Shown: positions 1 to 13,711 of the stretch, piece after piece
Numbering within the stretch: the stretch's first letter is position 1
Layout of the letters: each line of letters opens with the position of its first letter
From: Trogon surrucura
Taxonomy: Eukaryota; Chordata; Aves; Trogoniformes; Trogonidae
Assembly: GCA_020746105.1 (NCBI GenBank)
Contig: CM036642.1
Span: forward strand, 6,231,501 to 6,295,500
DNA length: 64,000 nucleotides
Direction of reading: 5' to 3'
Translations under genes and position numbers: made by a program
The notes under the pieces: generated by a model
What the model saw: the letters and a program-made list of their open reading frames with translations, nothing else
Told to the model about the DNA's origin: nothing
Databases searched by the model: none

Positions 1-359
1 AGGGCCACCTCCCTGCGGGCAGGCTGTCCAGAGCAACGCTGCGTAGTTGTGCTGCTTCTTCTGTCACAACTGAGCTGAGCAGCTTTCCTTTTCCTTGCTC
101 GACTGCTTACTGCAGCGGCCGAGGAGAGGGAAGGGCCAGGATATGGTTTGTGTAGAAGATGCACTGACTGTTTACTGACTCTCTGCTTCTCAAAATGTAA
201 GCACAGGAAATGCCAGGCTCTGCTGGGGTCTGCGTGAGCTGCGCGGCTTCTGCGCGCTGTATGTCTTGCAACCTCTGGCAGTAGCAATGTTCGGCACTAT
301 CACAGGCCAGAGAGCTTTTGAGTGCCCTGCAGAAGCAAGGGCTTCATTTTTTTTTTGCC

Positions 360-475
360 TCTGAAACAGGCTGGGAGGAAAAGTGAAAGGAAATGACTTA
401 ACCAAAGGCAGGAAGGGAGTATGGGGCAGAGCTAGGGACAGAAGCCAGGATTCCCCATTCCTGCTCATCGCTCCG
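360..475 (+). repeat. MIR/CORE-SINE-like relic
   Basis: The order of words is that of the 3' half of a MIR-type SINE: an aggaaa/gtga start, then 'atgacttaaccaaaggcag', then 'ggcagagctaggga', then 'agaagccaggattcc'. It is diverged and has no flanking duplication I can see. Identified by eye only. Confidence 0.45.
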
Positions 476-2784
476 CCCCTACTCGGCTGTCTCTTTGGGT
501 CTCGGCCTCCTACTCAAGTCCAGGTGTAAGGGGGCCTTTCCAGCCCTCTGAGAAGCTGGAGGTCAGGATCTTCTCTAGTGAAGTATCCTCAATGTGTGTC
601 TGTGAGCTTTCCGGGCACTCAATGTCTCATCTTCAGGATTTGCCCACCTGAGAAAACCGTAAGTTAGAAAGCTGTGAGTGGTGTGGTTACAGCAGAAGTT
701 GCAAACCATGTCCTTGGGTAGCGGGTCGAGCATGTGGTTCTCCAAGGAGCACCATGGTCCTTGTCTGATGTGCGCTCTGCAGAGAAAAGCCGCTGTCCCA
801 CTCTCCCAGAATGCTGTACCCTTTTTTGGAGGGCCATATCCAGCGTTCTCTTAAGGGCTGAAGTTAACAGAAGCTGTTTCTCTCTGCTTTCAGTGCTTGA
901 CTTGCCACCCAGGGCTTGGTACCTGCCTCTTCAGGTGTGCGTCAGTTGCTTGGTTCTGCAGATAGGGACCCTGGAGCATTGCAGTCTTCCTAACAGAAAA
1001 CATATTGCTAATAGGCTTTTTGGAAGAAAGATCTTGCTGAATAGCTGTGTATCAGTGTAACAGTTGTGCTCCTCTTCAGATGGGAAGGGATATCTGCAGT
1101 GGTTGCAATGACTGTTGCTATGTTCTGTTATTATGCAGTGCTAGGTCTCTGGCTTCTTGGGAGAGACACGACCTGAGGCTGCGGTTGGTAGAGGATGCTG
1201 GCTGATAAAAAGGTGGTTGCAAGGGTCCTGAGTAGGCAGGCTGTAGGTCTCCATGCTCAGCACAGCGAGGATCTAGATGAGGAACTCCGAAGGGCAGTAC
1301 TGAGAACAAGGGCTGCACCTCCTGGTGACTCTTCCCAACAGCATGCTGGCCAAGGCTGTGGAAAGCCCCGCAGCGCTGGAGCTTTGACCCCTTCCGTGGC
1401 AGGATTCGTTCTGGCACCAGGCTGCAGCAGAGGATTGGGCCAGACGGGGCCTGAGCGGAGCGGGTCCGGCCACAGGCGAGCCTCAAGCGTGGCAGTTAGG
1501 CTGGGCTGAAAGCTGCCTGTGTCCTGCCTCTGTGCAGCCTTGTTTGAACTTTTCTCTGGCAAGGAGCAAAAGGAACCGAGGAGACCTAGGGCTGGTCCAA
1601 GCAAGTTTCCTCTCTTCTCCCCGCCCCTAGATGCAATGGGGAGAGGGGAACGGCAGCAGCTCCAGACTGCCTTCCTGGAGTGGAGCAGTTCGGGGAGGGC
1701 CTTGGTCGTGATGGCTTTGGAGCAAATGGGATTTTTTGCCTCTGGTGTTCCCTGCCTCTTGGGCTGCGATGTAGGGAGGGGGAAGTGAAACTGTGGTTCA
1801 GAACAAGCCCTCTGGATGGCAAGAAAATTGCTGAGTAGCCGGTTTCCAGGTTGCCGAGGTCCTAGCCAGGGTCTGGAGTGGCTGCCAGAAGCAACAGGCT
1901 TGGAATTTCCTCCGTCCGGTGCCAGCTCCTCTTGGGCTGGCTGCAGCACCGCTGCTGGGTCCGGGGCTCCTCTTGAGCCCTGTGGATGGGGTGCTCCCAG
2001 CGCAGGGGTTACGTCGGAGCTGGAGCTGCCCCCCCTCGCTCTTGCAGCCTGGTTTCTGTTTTCTTTTCCAGGGTCCAAGCTGTTTTGAATTATGCAGCCT
2101 CTGCCTCCCGCGGGGCTCCTTGAGCAGCCGCCTAACGAGCTGAGCTGCTGACAAACTTAGCTCTGGCTCTGGCTACGCTTGGAAAATTTTACAGCCTTTT
2201 CAGAAAAAGGAAATGCCGGGAAAGGCCTGTCTCTTCTTACTTTTATGAGGGGGTCCCAGTTGAGGGGGGGCGAGATGGCTTTGGAAAAGAAGACAGGAAG
2301 GATTTTGTATACTGCGGTATATACGCTTTCTAGTGACGGCGGCGAGTGAGCACGAGGCCTCCTGCCAGAGCCAGACACAGCGGGGTGAGACCCGCAGGAC
2401 TCTCAGAGGGTGCGCGACAGGCATGGGGAAGCTGTGGCTCCTCTTCTACTGGGAGGTGGTGGTCTGCGTCTTCCCTCTCATCTGCCAGCACAGCTACTGG
2501 CTGTTTAATCTTTGCTAATTACGCTTTTTTCTGAACAGCAGTGGTTTTATTTCTGCCGTGGTCACAGGCAGAGGCTCATGCCTGTGGCTTTGTGACGAGT
2601 TGGTCTGTAAGGCTCACAGGAAGGATCGCCACAGATGCTGGGCTGGTCGTCTCCCCATCCCGGGGCACGACAGGGTGCCCGGGCAGGGTGCTTCTGGGCA
2701 CAGGGATGTAGGAACACAGGTGCCACCAACATTAGACTGGAAAGGGACACTTTTGTGTCTTTGCCACTTCGGCTGAGCAACCGT

Positions 2785-2875
2785 GTTACCGCAGGAGAAA
2801 CTGGGGCACGAAAGAAGCTGAGACTTGCCTGCCTTCCCTTGGTGAGATGGTGCTGAGAAGGGAGCCAGGAGCCCT
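2785..2875 (+). repeat. Possible MIR/CORE-SINE-like relic
   Basis: A 'gagaaactggggcac' core followed by 'gagacttgcctg...' and 'agccaggagccctcag' resembles the MIR consensus around 'gaaactgaggcacagag ... gacttgcc ... ccaggtctcctgac'. The match is weak and judged by eye. Confidence 0.3.
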
Positions 2876-3454
2876 CAGTTTTGCATAGACTCTGCGTTGG
2901 TGAGGTGCGGAAGGTCTGCCCTTGCATTCGTCCAGTTTACTTTGACAGAGCCTGCCAAGCGCAGCGCTCATCTCCTGACAAGTGCCTCTGTCTGGAGAGG
3001 CACTGGGGGGTACAGGCTGCTCCTCGCCATCCTCCTTGCGGGTCCTCGCAGTATCCCAGGTCCCTTTCCAGTGGTCAAAAGGCATCTGTGGAGACAGGGA
3101 CAAGGGTGTGGGACGGAGCCTGTGAAGCTGCAGTGGCCTGGGGAGTTGTGGGGCTTCTCCAGCGGGGAGGGATCAAGGTTTCTGTGCGATCTGTAGGCAT
3201 CAGCTGCTGCCAGTCATGGTGGATGAGCATCAGACATGGGCAGCGATGGCTCTGGGTGGAAGGAGCCTTGCGCCAGTCCTGCTTTGAGGGCTTTGCCCGC
3301 TACGCCTGTCAGGAGTGCGGCTCTGGATAGCTATTTGATTTGGCAGCCTGTGCAGGCCTGGCAGCCCTAAGAGTGGGATGCGGGCACCAGAACTGTGCCC
3401 TCCTCTCTCTTTTTTTCGTCACTCCACGCATCCTCAGCTTTCTGCTGTGTTGGG

Positions 3455-3545
3455 CAGGAGAAATCACCTCCCTGGGGCTCCGTCCCCTCCTCCACCTGGA
3501 AAATGAGTGATATGTCCCCTTCCTTTGCTTGGGGCTCACGAGCAG
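3455..3545 (-). repeat. MIR/CORE-SINE-like relic, inverted orientation
   Basis: 'tcacctccctggggctccgt', then 'cctggaaaatgagtgatat', follows the MIR block usually written 'cctctgggcctcagtttcc ... ctgtaaaatgag'. Orientation is assigned relative to the relics at 360-475 and 25225-25350. Eye-based call. Confidence 0.4.
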
Positions 3546-3689
3546 AGGCTGAGATTGCCTTTGACAGCGGAGGCCAAGCACCTTCACTGGGCTGCTGGGA
3601 AGCACGAGCACGGCTTTCCCGTCACCTTCGTGCAGAGATGAGCTTCTCCATCCCACATCCTTCTCAGAGCTCGAAACACGTGGGGAGCT

Positions 3690-4580
3690 TCTGAGAAAAG
3701 TAGTAAAAAAATTTTTGTTATTGTTATTTATTTCTGTGCTGCTATCTGTGTATATTTGGTTTAGAATGGCTGCAGTGGATGTTTTGTGTACTCTGTACTT
3801 AGCTTCCTAGTTTTCAGTGGGGAATCCTGTTTCATGTAAACTTGACGTTGCAAAACAAAAGGTCCAAGCCCTGTTTACCATCTTTGCTGTGAGAAGAGTA
3901 CGAGCCCAAAGGAGGAACAGATAAATGCAGGGTCATGGCTGTACTTCAGTCAGTAGCACCTTTCCTTCCAAAACATTTCCACAGGCCAACGGTTCAGTAA
4001 CGATCTGCTTAGGCTTCCCACCTCCGCTGGAGAGTTTAGGGTGAGTTTTGCTCCTCAATCTATTTAAAAAAAAAAAAAAAGCCCAGTATTCAATGTTTAA
4101 ATCTGTGCTTTGGAGCCTGTTTCAAAAAAACAAAACCAAGGAAACACAAAGCCTTCCCAAACCTGGTTTTGCTTGTTGAAAATCAGTTTTTATGAGTTGA
4201 GGTTGTAAATGTTTTGTTGATAAAAAAGGAGTTGCTTTGCCTTAAGCAGAACTTCAGCAAAGAAATGTCCTGCCACCTAGAAATATTTTGACATAAATAT
4301 AATTTCAGCCCTCATATTGCAGGCGCATGTGTTATTTTAGTGAGAAGAGTGATTTACCCACTTGAGCGTTGGTGTGGTCAGGACCTTAACTGTAAGTAAC
4401 TGCTCCCCACCCCACATGGTCGTTTTGAAATACTCAGAGACTCAGCTACTGGTGGCAAATGTTTATTGTTTAGTTTATTATGCTTTTTAATGAAAATGAA
4501 TTTCACAAAGTCCTGCTCTAATTAAAGTGTATTACTTATATTAGTAGGGTTTAGTCTTTGTTGTTGTTGTTTGGTTCCTT
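3690..4580. other. AT-rich block, candidate conserved non-coding element
   Basis: This stretch is sharply AT-richer than the GC-rich sequence on both sides, and contains no long open frame. It includes an A15 run (4066-4080), and its right part (about 4450-4550) is dense in TAAT/ATTA and TTTATT words such as 'ctctaattaaagtg' and 'ttattatgctttttaatg', typical of homeodomain-bound enhancers. No function can be assigned from sequence alone. Confidence 0.35.
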
Positions 4581-7500
4581 TTAAGGGCTCTGGTTATTTT
4601 TCTGATGCTGCTATGGGCCCCTGTGCAACAAATCTAAGGCTATTGCAGTAACAGGCTGCCTTTCCCAAGTACTTTCCCCAGAACTCCCAGCAGCAGCCTG
4701 CAGGCCCCAGGAGGTCTGTGATGGGTAGGCTTAATACCAGCAAAGCAAACCAGCCACTCTAGGATGTCCTAGATCTCAGGCTGATACTGGCAGTGCGGTG
4801 CTCCAAACCCTTCCAGTGGACAGGGTCGATGTTGGCCACCCTTAGGGCTGCTGATCCCTGTCTGGATGATACTGAGCTTTGTATTTGTCTTGCTGCAGCC
4901 AGATGGAGAGGTTAATTGCTATGCCCAACCTCAGGGTGAAATGAGATTGCAGAAGAGGGTGGCTGTAGTTGATGGCTGGTTAGTTGGAAGGGGAGAGGGG
5001 AGAGGTGATTGCATAATGTCGTGTTATGGCGTTGTCGAGTGTGTCAAGTAATGTTGTGTTTTGGCATTGCCCTGCCTCCAAAACCCGATCCCGAGCGTGT
5101 TGAGTGGCTGCTGTTTTCATGCTTGGTCCATGGCTGCTCCTGGCTGCGGAGGGTGCAGTGGCTGTGGTTGCTGTTTGCAGTCTATTTAGAAAAGCTATCG
5201 AGGATATGCAAAGAATCGATCTCTCTTGGAAATTGATAGACAAATCCCAATAGCAAGCACGCTGGGAGGCCAAACTCTTCCTTCTCTTACCACCTCCTTG
5301 CCTCCCTGCTGCGCACGTTGATGTGCTGTTGGCCTGCTCAGCAGGCTCATACTTAGATCTGAGGTGAGAGCCCAGCGGTGCCCCTGATGTGACACGCTGA
5401 TGGTCATGGAGGGAACGAGGCAGAGCGGGGACCTGGCTCAAGAAGGACACGTGCCATCCAGCTCCCTTTTGGATGTCAGGTCTGCATCCATGAGATCCTC
5501 CCGGCTCTGGAGAGCCATGGCTGACGGCTGCCCCTGGCCTTGGGAAGGAGGAGAGGTGTGGAGGAGTTGGGATCATGGCATCAAAGAGCGGGGAATCTGT
5601 GCATTGCCCTTGGCCAGCAGACTAGTCCAACGCGTCGTCTGATTTGCATTAATTTTTGTTTTAAAAGGACTCAAGTGGACCCAAGTGCCAGACTGCATTG
5701 CAGTATGCTGTAGGAGGAGCCCCGGAACTGCTTGATTTGATCAGAACAACGAGCCTGAGGAGTGGTATCGCTTAATGAGCCAAAGACCCCACTGGCCCAA
5801 GTCGGTTCCTTTCCATCTGAAATGGGCATGTGATTTTTCTGGGGGTTTTGAGGTCCTTTTGAACAATCTGGTGGGTGAATGAGGGTCCTGTAGACCCTGG
5901 CAGTGGTCAGGATGCTCTCTGCTGACAGGATGGCTCACCGGGTACCTGTTGCTGCCCTCGGATGCCCCCGTGCCTTGAGACCAATTCTCTAAGGTGCTGC
6001 TCACCACCACTGTTACTATCATCAGACCAATGCTGCCTGACTGGCCGTGTCCCAGGTGCGGGACAAAGCCTGTGGTAGAAGGGTGGTTTGGGGTAGCTGC
6101 TGGATGCAGAGCTCTCCTGGTTGGCCTCCCCACTGCAGGGTGAGGAGGAAGCCAACCTCCCCTGCCCAGCGGCAGGAAGCGAGAGCCACGTGGGCTGCCA
6201 CAGAGCCCCACTGTCACCTTGCACTCACACCAAAAGCAGGGCGGCTGGTCTTGGGCTCACTGGCTGCCTGCCATGGCGCTGGTGGCCTTATTTTGTGTCC
6301 TCTGTCTGCAAAATGAGAGGTGCGACATGGACACGCCTCGGTGAGGGGGGGGGTCTTCCCTTTTGGCTCCGCCAGAACAGGAGGCTGCAGCCAGGGCTCC
6401 TGGGCTCTCTTCCTTTTTCTACTGTGAATCTGCTGTGCATCCATCCTCAGGCACTTGCCCAGGCCCTGGCTGTCAGTGCCTGGCTGTCGCATATGCCAGG
6501 AATAAAGGCAGCTTGCGGGCTGTAGCACGCTGCCTTCGCCCAGCTGTAGCCAGAGTCTGCCATGGCGCGACGGCTGGACGGGGATTTGCAGCCGCCGCTG
6601 CTTCCTGGGAAAGAAGGGTGTTGTGATTGTCACGGCAGGGCTTTTTCCTCCCGCATTTGAGGTCTCTCGACAGTCATTCTGAGGTCTTTCTCTGACCCTC
6701 TGCTGGGGTCCCGGGACTCCCGCTTCCCGTCGCTGAAGTGGTGGTTACCAGAGGGAGAGGCAGCGTAAGCTTTCTCGGCAGAGTCTGTCATGTTTGTCCT
6801 GTTCAATTGCAATGCAGCAGCAGTGGCACCAGCCGCCGCCTTCCTCCCCTCGCTGGGCTGGAGCGCTGCAGGCTCTCGGCAAATGCTGTCTGCGGACATC
6901 TGCTGCCTCCTCCCCCACTGCCTCCTGGCAAGCGGCAGCAGCTTCCCAGCGAACAGCCTGCTCTTTGCTTCACCCCCCGCACGCCCTACCAAGGTTCCCT
7001 TCTGCTCTTACAGGCTCCTTCGCAGGACCTTGAAATGGTGGTTTCCTCAGTGCTGGCTCGACGCCAAGCAGCCTTCCGTCTCACAAGACCGTAGCTGAAA
7101 AAATCAGGGTGCCTGATGGAGGGGAAAGGCTTATTAAAGGTGATGCTTACCCGGCTCTGGCTCGTGATTCAAACAGGCAGCCCTCGCCTTGGCAAGCCTC
7201 CAGCCAGCGCCTGGGGCCTGAGGCAGGCGCAGAGTCTGGGGCAAAAAGCTCGGAGGTGTTTGACTGGAGCAGATGCGGCAAGGTCAACTGTGAGCTACAG
7301 CCCTGATGCTAGAGCTGGATGCTTTGGTCCGATGTCTGGCTCGGGTCTGTCCCGCGCAGCTGCAGGGTGCAGAGTTCACTGTTCCAGGTATTCATCTGGC
7401 CCCTTTGGGAAGGAGGGAGGTTTGTTTCTTTCTGCTCTGGCCCAGCAGTGGCATGATGTGCTTCTTGGGTGCAGAGGGCAGCGAGGCTGTGGATTTCTGG

Positions 7501-10500
7501 CTCCTGAGAGTAACTGCCGGGCTTGGTAGTCCTGCCGTCTTGGCAGCAGGGAGCTCTCTGCAAAGTGGCATTTCTGTGGCTTCAGCTTCTTGGTGCTGCT
7601 GCACCAGGTTCCCGTCTGGGTATGCGTTTGGCACCAGAAGGTGTGGTGGTAGCTTGAGGGGAGATCTTCACCCTAAGCCCAGCCAGTCCCCCAGCTGGAC
7701 AGTTGCTTCAGGTGCTTCTAGCCTGAGAGCTTCTTCAAAGGTGAGAACGGAGGAGCTGAGAGGGATGAAACGGAAGGATTTAATGAAGAGGGGTGCAGGG
7801 AGCATAGCAAACTCTTTTCTCCTGAAATCGGTGAAGCGGTAGCTGGGAGCATGAAGGCGGCGCTGGGCTGTGATCTCAGGGAAAGCCCAGAAGGAGGGCT
7901 GAGGTATGTGGATTAGTCAAAAGGGATGGTAGAGGATGAAAGAGGATTCAGCAGCCATGACTGTAAAGGCAGGTTTGGAAGAAGGAGCTGGAGGGATTGC
8001 AGGTGCGACATGAGCTAGTGGGGAAATTTGCTGTTTTGTACCTGGATCAGAAAGAAGCAAGTGCGATTCAAAGGGAGTGAGACAAGAAGGCACAAGTCTG
8101 TTTGGAGGGAAGGGGGATCATCTTCTTCACTGTGACCGGCTTTGCGGTGGAGGGCTGCAGAGGCGCAGCTTGATCCCCCATCCCAGATTGCAGGAAGCGT
8201 TGTGTTACAGAGGAGCATTGCTTGGCACGTGCTTCCTTGACTGTAGGTTCTGGCCCCCGTTTGGTTAGTAAAGCTGCAGTCCATGCCCATGTCAGGTGCT
8301 GAAGAAGTGGTAGCAGCAGAGCTGCTGGGTAACTGCTGCTGGAGGAGCTGGTGTCTGTGAAGGATGTGGCACAGAGATGGGTGCGGTGGGGCGAGGGGGC
8401 AGTGCATCTGGCTGACAGCGAGCAGCAGGACGGGGGGCTGCTTGGCGAGCAGGGCCAAAGCTCTGCGGTGTCACCGGTGAAGGATCCTGGCGCACCCGTC
8501 GGTGCCGGTCTGTGGCAACTGGGACTGGAGCTGCTGTGTGGTGGGGGAGACCCTTGAGCAGGTTTGACAGTGAATGGAGCCCTCGGGTCTCCTGTTTGCC
8601 TAGGCAGTAACTGCAGGCTCCTCCTACTCATCAGCATGGCACTGAGCACCAAGGAGATGAAGCGAGGGAAAGAAGGGGCATGTGTCTGAGACGAAGATGA
8701 GAGATGCCACTGAGAAACAGAACCAAGCTCCCTTCCTCTTTGTGTGCTGACGGATACTTGGTGGGGTGGGGGCAGCGAGGCTGGGCTGCAGGCCAGAACC
8801 GTTCACACGCATCCCTGGGAGAGGAAGCTGAAATGCTGCAGGAAGCCATGCTCTCGCCTGCACAGGTGATCCAGAGCTGCTGCATCGCAGGGACGAGACA
8901 GTGAAGCCAGGCTTCCCCCAGCCCAGGAGGAGGTGGCGAAGGAGATAAGGGACCCCTGGCAGGCAGCCTTTAAAGCCCCCTCCCAGGAAGCGGGAGCATC
9001 ACCAGCAGCTGAAGGCAAGACTAGTAGGTCCTAGAGTTTACCTGATGCTGAAGAGAAGCAGAAGGTGCCATGTGGAGACCAGTCACTGCCTCCACCAGGA
9101 GACAGTCAGGGGAGAGGGAAAAGGCAGTGGAGCACGGTATTGCACACTGGTGGATGGAGTGCCAGGGCCCAGGAGGTGGCTGGGGAAGGACGTCTGTCCC
9201 CTGAGTGGAGAAAGGGTGCCCGGATTCTGGCAGGACCCTGCCCTCATGACCGTTATCTCCCGTGGGTAACCTGATTAGTGCCCCTGTTTGTGACTTGGTG
9301 CCCACAGGTGTTGCAGAGGGTGGTGGCGTGGTGGAGCCGGGCGCGTGGGCTGCAGGGACTGATGTTGGGCTCAGTGAGCGGCACGCGGCTCTCCTCCTGC
9401 GGCGGTGCTGGGTGCGTTCCATTCCCTCCGTACCGAGACTAGTGCAGGGCTTCCACTCTGCTAGGCTCTTGTTTTCCCGTGCTAGGAGTCAGACTCCTGG
9501 ACTGAGCCTGGCGGCAGGGCTTAGTTGCCAGTGAGCCAGGCAGCAGGCTGAGCATCACGAGGGCAGCTGAGTCCAAGCCCGAAGCGATGTCAGGGCATCG
9601 GTGGCATTCCCGGGAGGCAAGTTGCCTCACCTCGTGCAGGGTGGCTTTGCGGTGGGGGGCAGCCACCCTCCCCACCCTCCGCTTCCTACGCTGGAGGGCT
9701 GGAGCCAGGAGAGCTGGAGGGGAGGGATGGCCCCGCGAAGGGTTAATGGCGCGCTCCAGCCCGCTGCTCTGGCAGCCTGGGCCCTGCTGCAGGAGCCCTG
9801 TTCAGCAGCTTGCTCCAGTTGGCGTCTTTCCCAGAATGCTTTGGAAAAGCACTGACCTCCGACCCTCAGTACAAACTGAGCCCAGCACGTGGGAGGGAGA
9901 AATTACTCCCAGACCTTCAGGCTCCAGGGTTTACAAGCTGCCTGCAATAAAGCAGCCATTTTTTCCGACAGTTACTAAATCTCCCCTTTTAGCTTCCCTT
10001 CGAGCCTCTACCCGTCGCTCCCCTCCCCTGCCCCAACCCTGCGCCTTGCTCCTTTGGCTCAAATCAGAAACATCTCCACAGGTGAGGCCAGCCTGTTCCC
10101 CTGGGCTGAAGGCTGGGCAGGGCTTGAGCCACTGGCCCGCAAGCAGCGTGGATCCCGTCTGGCTTGGCAGCTGTCCTTGTGTCTGTCTGTGCGAACCGGT
10201 GCTGTGAGGCTCCCAGGGAGCCTCGCTGCAGTGTTCTCAAGGGAGATCCCACACCTGCTCCCCCACCCACGGGGTGCATACCTGCACCTCTCTCCTGAGC
10301 CCTCACAAGGCTGGCGGGGTGCCGCTGGAGGTGGTATCTTGTCCAGAGCAGCTGGCACGTTTCAGTATTGTCTTAGTGTCCATGCTGGGGACTGGGAGCC
10401 AAAGAGCAAAGGTTTTCCTCTTGGCTTTGGTGGTGGCTGGAGCAGCTTTGGGCAAGGCCTTGGTTTTCCTGTGTCTCCATTCTGCTATCTTGAAACAGGC

Positions 10501-13500
10501 ATAAGAGCTACGGGGTTCGCACTTACCTGTCATCGGCTCCTTAGGTAACGTATTCTGTCTGCGCTCCCTGTAGTGAGCGAGGGATTAATCTCCAGGGAGG
10601 CTGACCAGTTTCTATGGGAGATCACTGTGTGGGAGGCTCACGAGGCTTCACCAGCTAGTGTTTGTAATGCTTGCTGCAACTGCGAAGTGCCAAGTACTGC
10701 TTATTCACATACGATTTCATGACCATCCAGTTGTGTGGAAGTGCCGAGTCGGCGTGGGGCGGTGAGCTCTGCGTGTCTGGTGCTGTGTTGAGCGTGCCAG
10801 CGTGTTGTGTTGCCTCGGAGGGTGTGAGGAGAACGTGTTCGTTGTTGTACAGAGCTTTGGGAACAGAAAGAGCTCGTTACGAGTGGCTGCCATGCCATGG
10901 GCACATGGCATCCAGATAAATGAAACGGGAGCTGTATTTCAAAACAACCTCTTTCCCGCTCCTCCCATCTCCTGTGCACATTCCTCTGGCGGGGAGCAGG
11001 CGAAGGTGGGGTGGCAGGCAGCCGGCCACACGGCTCTCTTCCCAGCAGTTGCAGGACACCTCAGATACCACAGGTCGCCCTGGCCTTGGCTGTACCAAGA
11101 AGGGTAGATGGCACCTGCCTGGGGACCCAGACTGTTGTCTCTAGCCCTCAAGGTGGCTGGAGGGAACCGGCAGTTAGACTTTCATGACACTTCTTTCCAT
11201 TCTCAGCAGTCTGCCGGTGGCAGTGCTGTGGCGGGAACCTCACGCCACGCGTGGTACCAGCAGCACAACTGTGGCAGACCCGTGCTGCACCTCACTCTGC
11301 GCTGAGCCCGGGGGCACAATGTGGCAGGGAAGCCATTTTCCTAAACATGTCTTGGGCCAGTCTAGAATCAGCTCGATGCTCAACAAAAGAGGCATATTCA
11401 TGTGAATCCCCTTTTCTCCCCTCTCCAAGAGCTTGGTTTTGTTTTTAAATCTCTATGGCAGGCAACCAAACTGGCTGAGTCAGTCAGCTGGCTGGCCACC
11501 AGAAGTAAAAATGCGGTTTTGTCCCCTCCCTCGTTTCCCCCCCCCCTCTTTCCCCATGGATTTTTTTCCTCCTTCACTTAGCGACAGTTTCATGTATTGA
11601 CAACAAACCTCTTTCTGCTTCCTTCTCTCTCGGGGCTAGGACAAGTGGTAGCTGGTTTTTATTGTCGGAATCGGGGAGAAGGGAGAAAAGGTGCCGGATG
11701 GCAGCCTGGTTTTTCCCTCCTGCTGGCAACAAAGGTGAAGCATCTTGCCCAGGCTGTGTGTGCCACACTGAGGAGCAAGTCTCCCTTGGCTCTGCACCCA
11801 GGGGCCGTGCGGGCCAGCCATGGGCTGGCTTTCAGAGGGTGGGAGATGGTGAGAGGCAAAGGTTCCTCGGTGTTTACTAGTGCTCCTGGCTGCCGTGGCA
11901 CAGGCGTGGCCAGCTGAACCCCTCCTGGAATCGGCTTTTTCACAGAGAATGGGAGCTAGCAACCCTCCTGTGTGAGCAGCCTGGCATCTAGTTGAGGGGC
12001 AGCCGGGCGCTGTGTTGTCGAGGGGGAGGCAGCGGTGTTCGGTCTCTCTGCTGGCAAGCTGTGCGGGCAGCTGGCTGTGTTTCATGTGCCTCGTGAACAT
12101 CCTGGGACAGGGGCACAGACATCTGCCTCTTGTGGCAGGAGGGTATGGGAGCTGTCTGCCTACACGATGCTGGTGAGCACTAATGTCACTCCCCACAGCT
12201 GGGGGGCTGCACAGCTCTCTCCCTGCCTGCTACACCAAATTCTGGGGTGAAACGGGTGCACTGTAGCACTGGGACTCAGATGAGGGCTTGAAACGTTTGA
12301 GAGCCCCTGCTTGCCATTGGTGGCCCTCCTGGGCCTCCACTTTGGTCTGCTAATTCCCAGGAGGCCACATCCCGACTTGGGAGCTCAGCTCTCCCTTAGG
12401 CTTTTGCTGTCACATCTCTTGCTCCCGCCGCACGCTTCCATGCACCCGGACGTAGCTGGACTCGGGCAGAAGCAGGGCATGTGCACAAGAGGTGGTTTTC
12501 TGTGCGGTGGCCTGTGGTTTGGCCATCACCGTGTGTACTCCCCATGCATCCAACTTCTGTAGCCCATCTGTGTGACCTGTTCCTGGGGAGGAGGGGAGAT
12601 GGCGCATGGGTGAGGCAGATATGATCCAAGTACTGCCAACTCCGCTCGTGGCAAGCCTGTGTCCCAGCCTGAACTATGTGACAGGAGGTCATGGGGTCTC
12701 CCTGTGTGTCCCAGCTCCCAGGGAGTCACTGCATGCAGGAGCTTGTGGCACCTCGCAGGAGTAAAACCTATGGAGCAAACAAAGGAGGCTCCTCAGGGAG
12801 GAGAGGAGTTTTCAGATGCAAATTGCCCCATTGGTTTCAGAGACAGATTTTCTTAATTTGTATGTTGATTTTTGCTATTTCAGATGCATGAATCACAGCG
12901 AATGCTTCAGCCTGGCTCTGGCTTCTGTGTACTTGAGCAAGAGGGCTGCATGAGAGCAAGCAGCCGGTTGGCTGCTGTAAGCCGTGCGGCTATCTGAGGA
13001 TACCCACACTGGTCTGAACTAGTTTGCCATCATATATCACTGCTCAAATGCGAGACATACTTCCAAGACAGCAAAAGCAGGGAAGGGGAGAAATTGATTT
13101 ACGGTTTTTTATTTTAGCAGGAGAGGATGTGATGGGCTAAGAAATGTAAAAGGCAAAATAGATCTTCCAGCGTATTTTGCTCTGTTGAAATGAAGGGAGC
13201 TTAAAGGTGGCCAGGGAGGCTTGAGAAGACAGAGGGGAAAGGTGCCTGTCAGCTCCTGGTAAGGTTGAGCCTCTTTGCCACATGACACATGGACAACGCA
13301 GGCATGAGGAAAACAACCGCTATCTCAGTCCCTAAAAGATGTCTCTCTGCACACAGAGTTTTGTGCCCACCTCTTCCCTTATGGCCTGTGACCCTGCCTG
13401 TACTGTGCAGCTGGAGGCAGCTATGAAAACGCTGCGGTGTGCATGTATCTGCGGTTCATGCAGGAGCTGTCATAGTAGGGCAGGAGAGGTGAGGAAAAAT

Positions 13501-13659
13501 GAGAAGTGCTACTGGGATCTGCTGTTTGTTGGCAGAGATTTCTGGGGCTGGAAATGAGTAGAGGGCAGTGGATGCTCCATGTTTGCTGGGCACTGAAGGA
13601 AGGAGCTTTGAGGTCAGGAGGTAGCTGCTGGGGTTGCATTTCCTGCATTCATTTGTGCC

Positions 13660-13711
13660 TAGTCCTGAGCCTGTCCTCACTTCCCTTCCCTGCCTCTTAA
13701 GAGTTTGTGCC
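13660..13711 (+). repeat. 52-bp direct repeat, copy 1
   Basis: The segment containing 'gcctgtcctcacttc' and 'ccctgcctcttaagagtttg' recurs at 15170-15221 in the same orientation with three mismatches. Similarity stops abruptly on both sides. It could be a local duplication or two copies of an unrecognised dispersed repeat. Confidence 0.8.

Noticed and set aside
1257..2078. 273-codon open frame on the minus strand
   Set aside because: Low-complexity Ser/Pro/Ala composition, no recognised domain, other frames open over the same place on both strands, no splice or conservation evidence.
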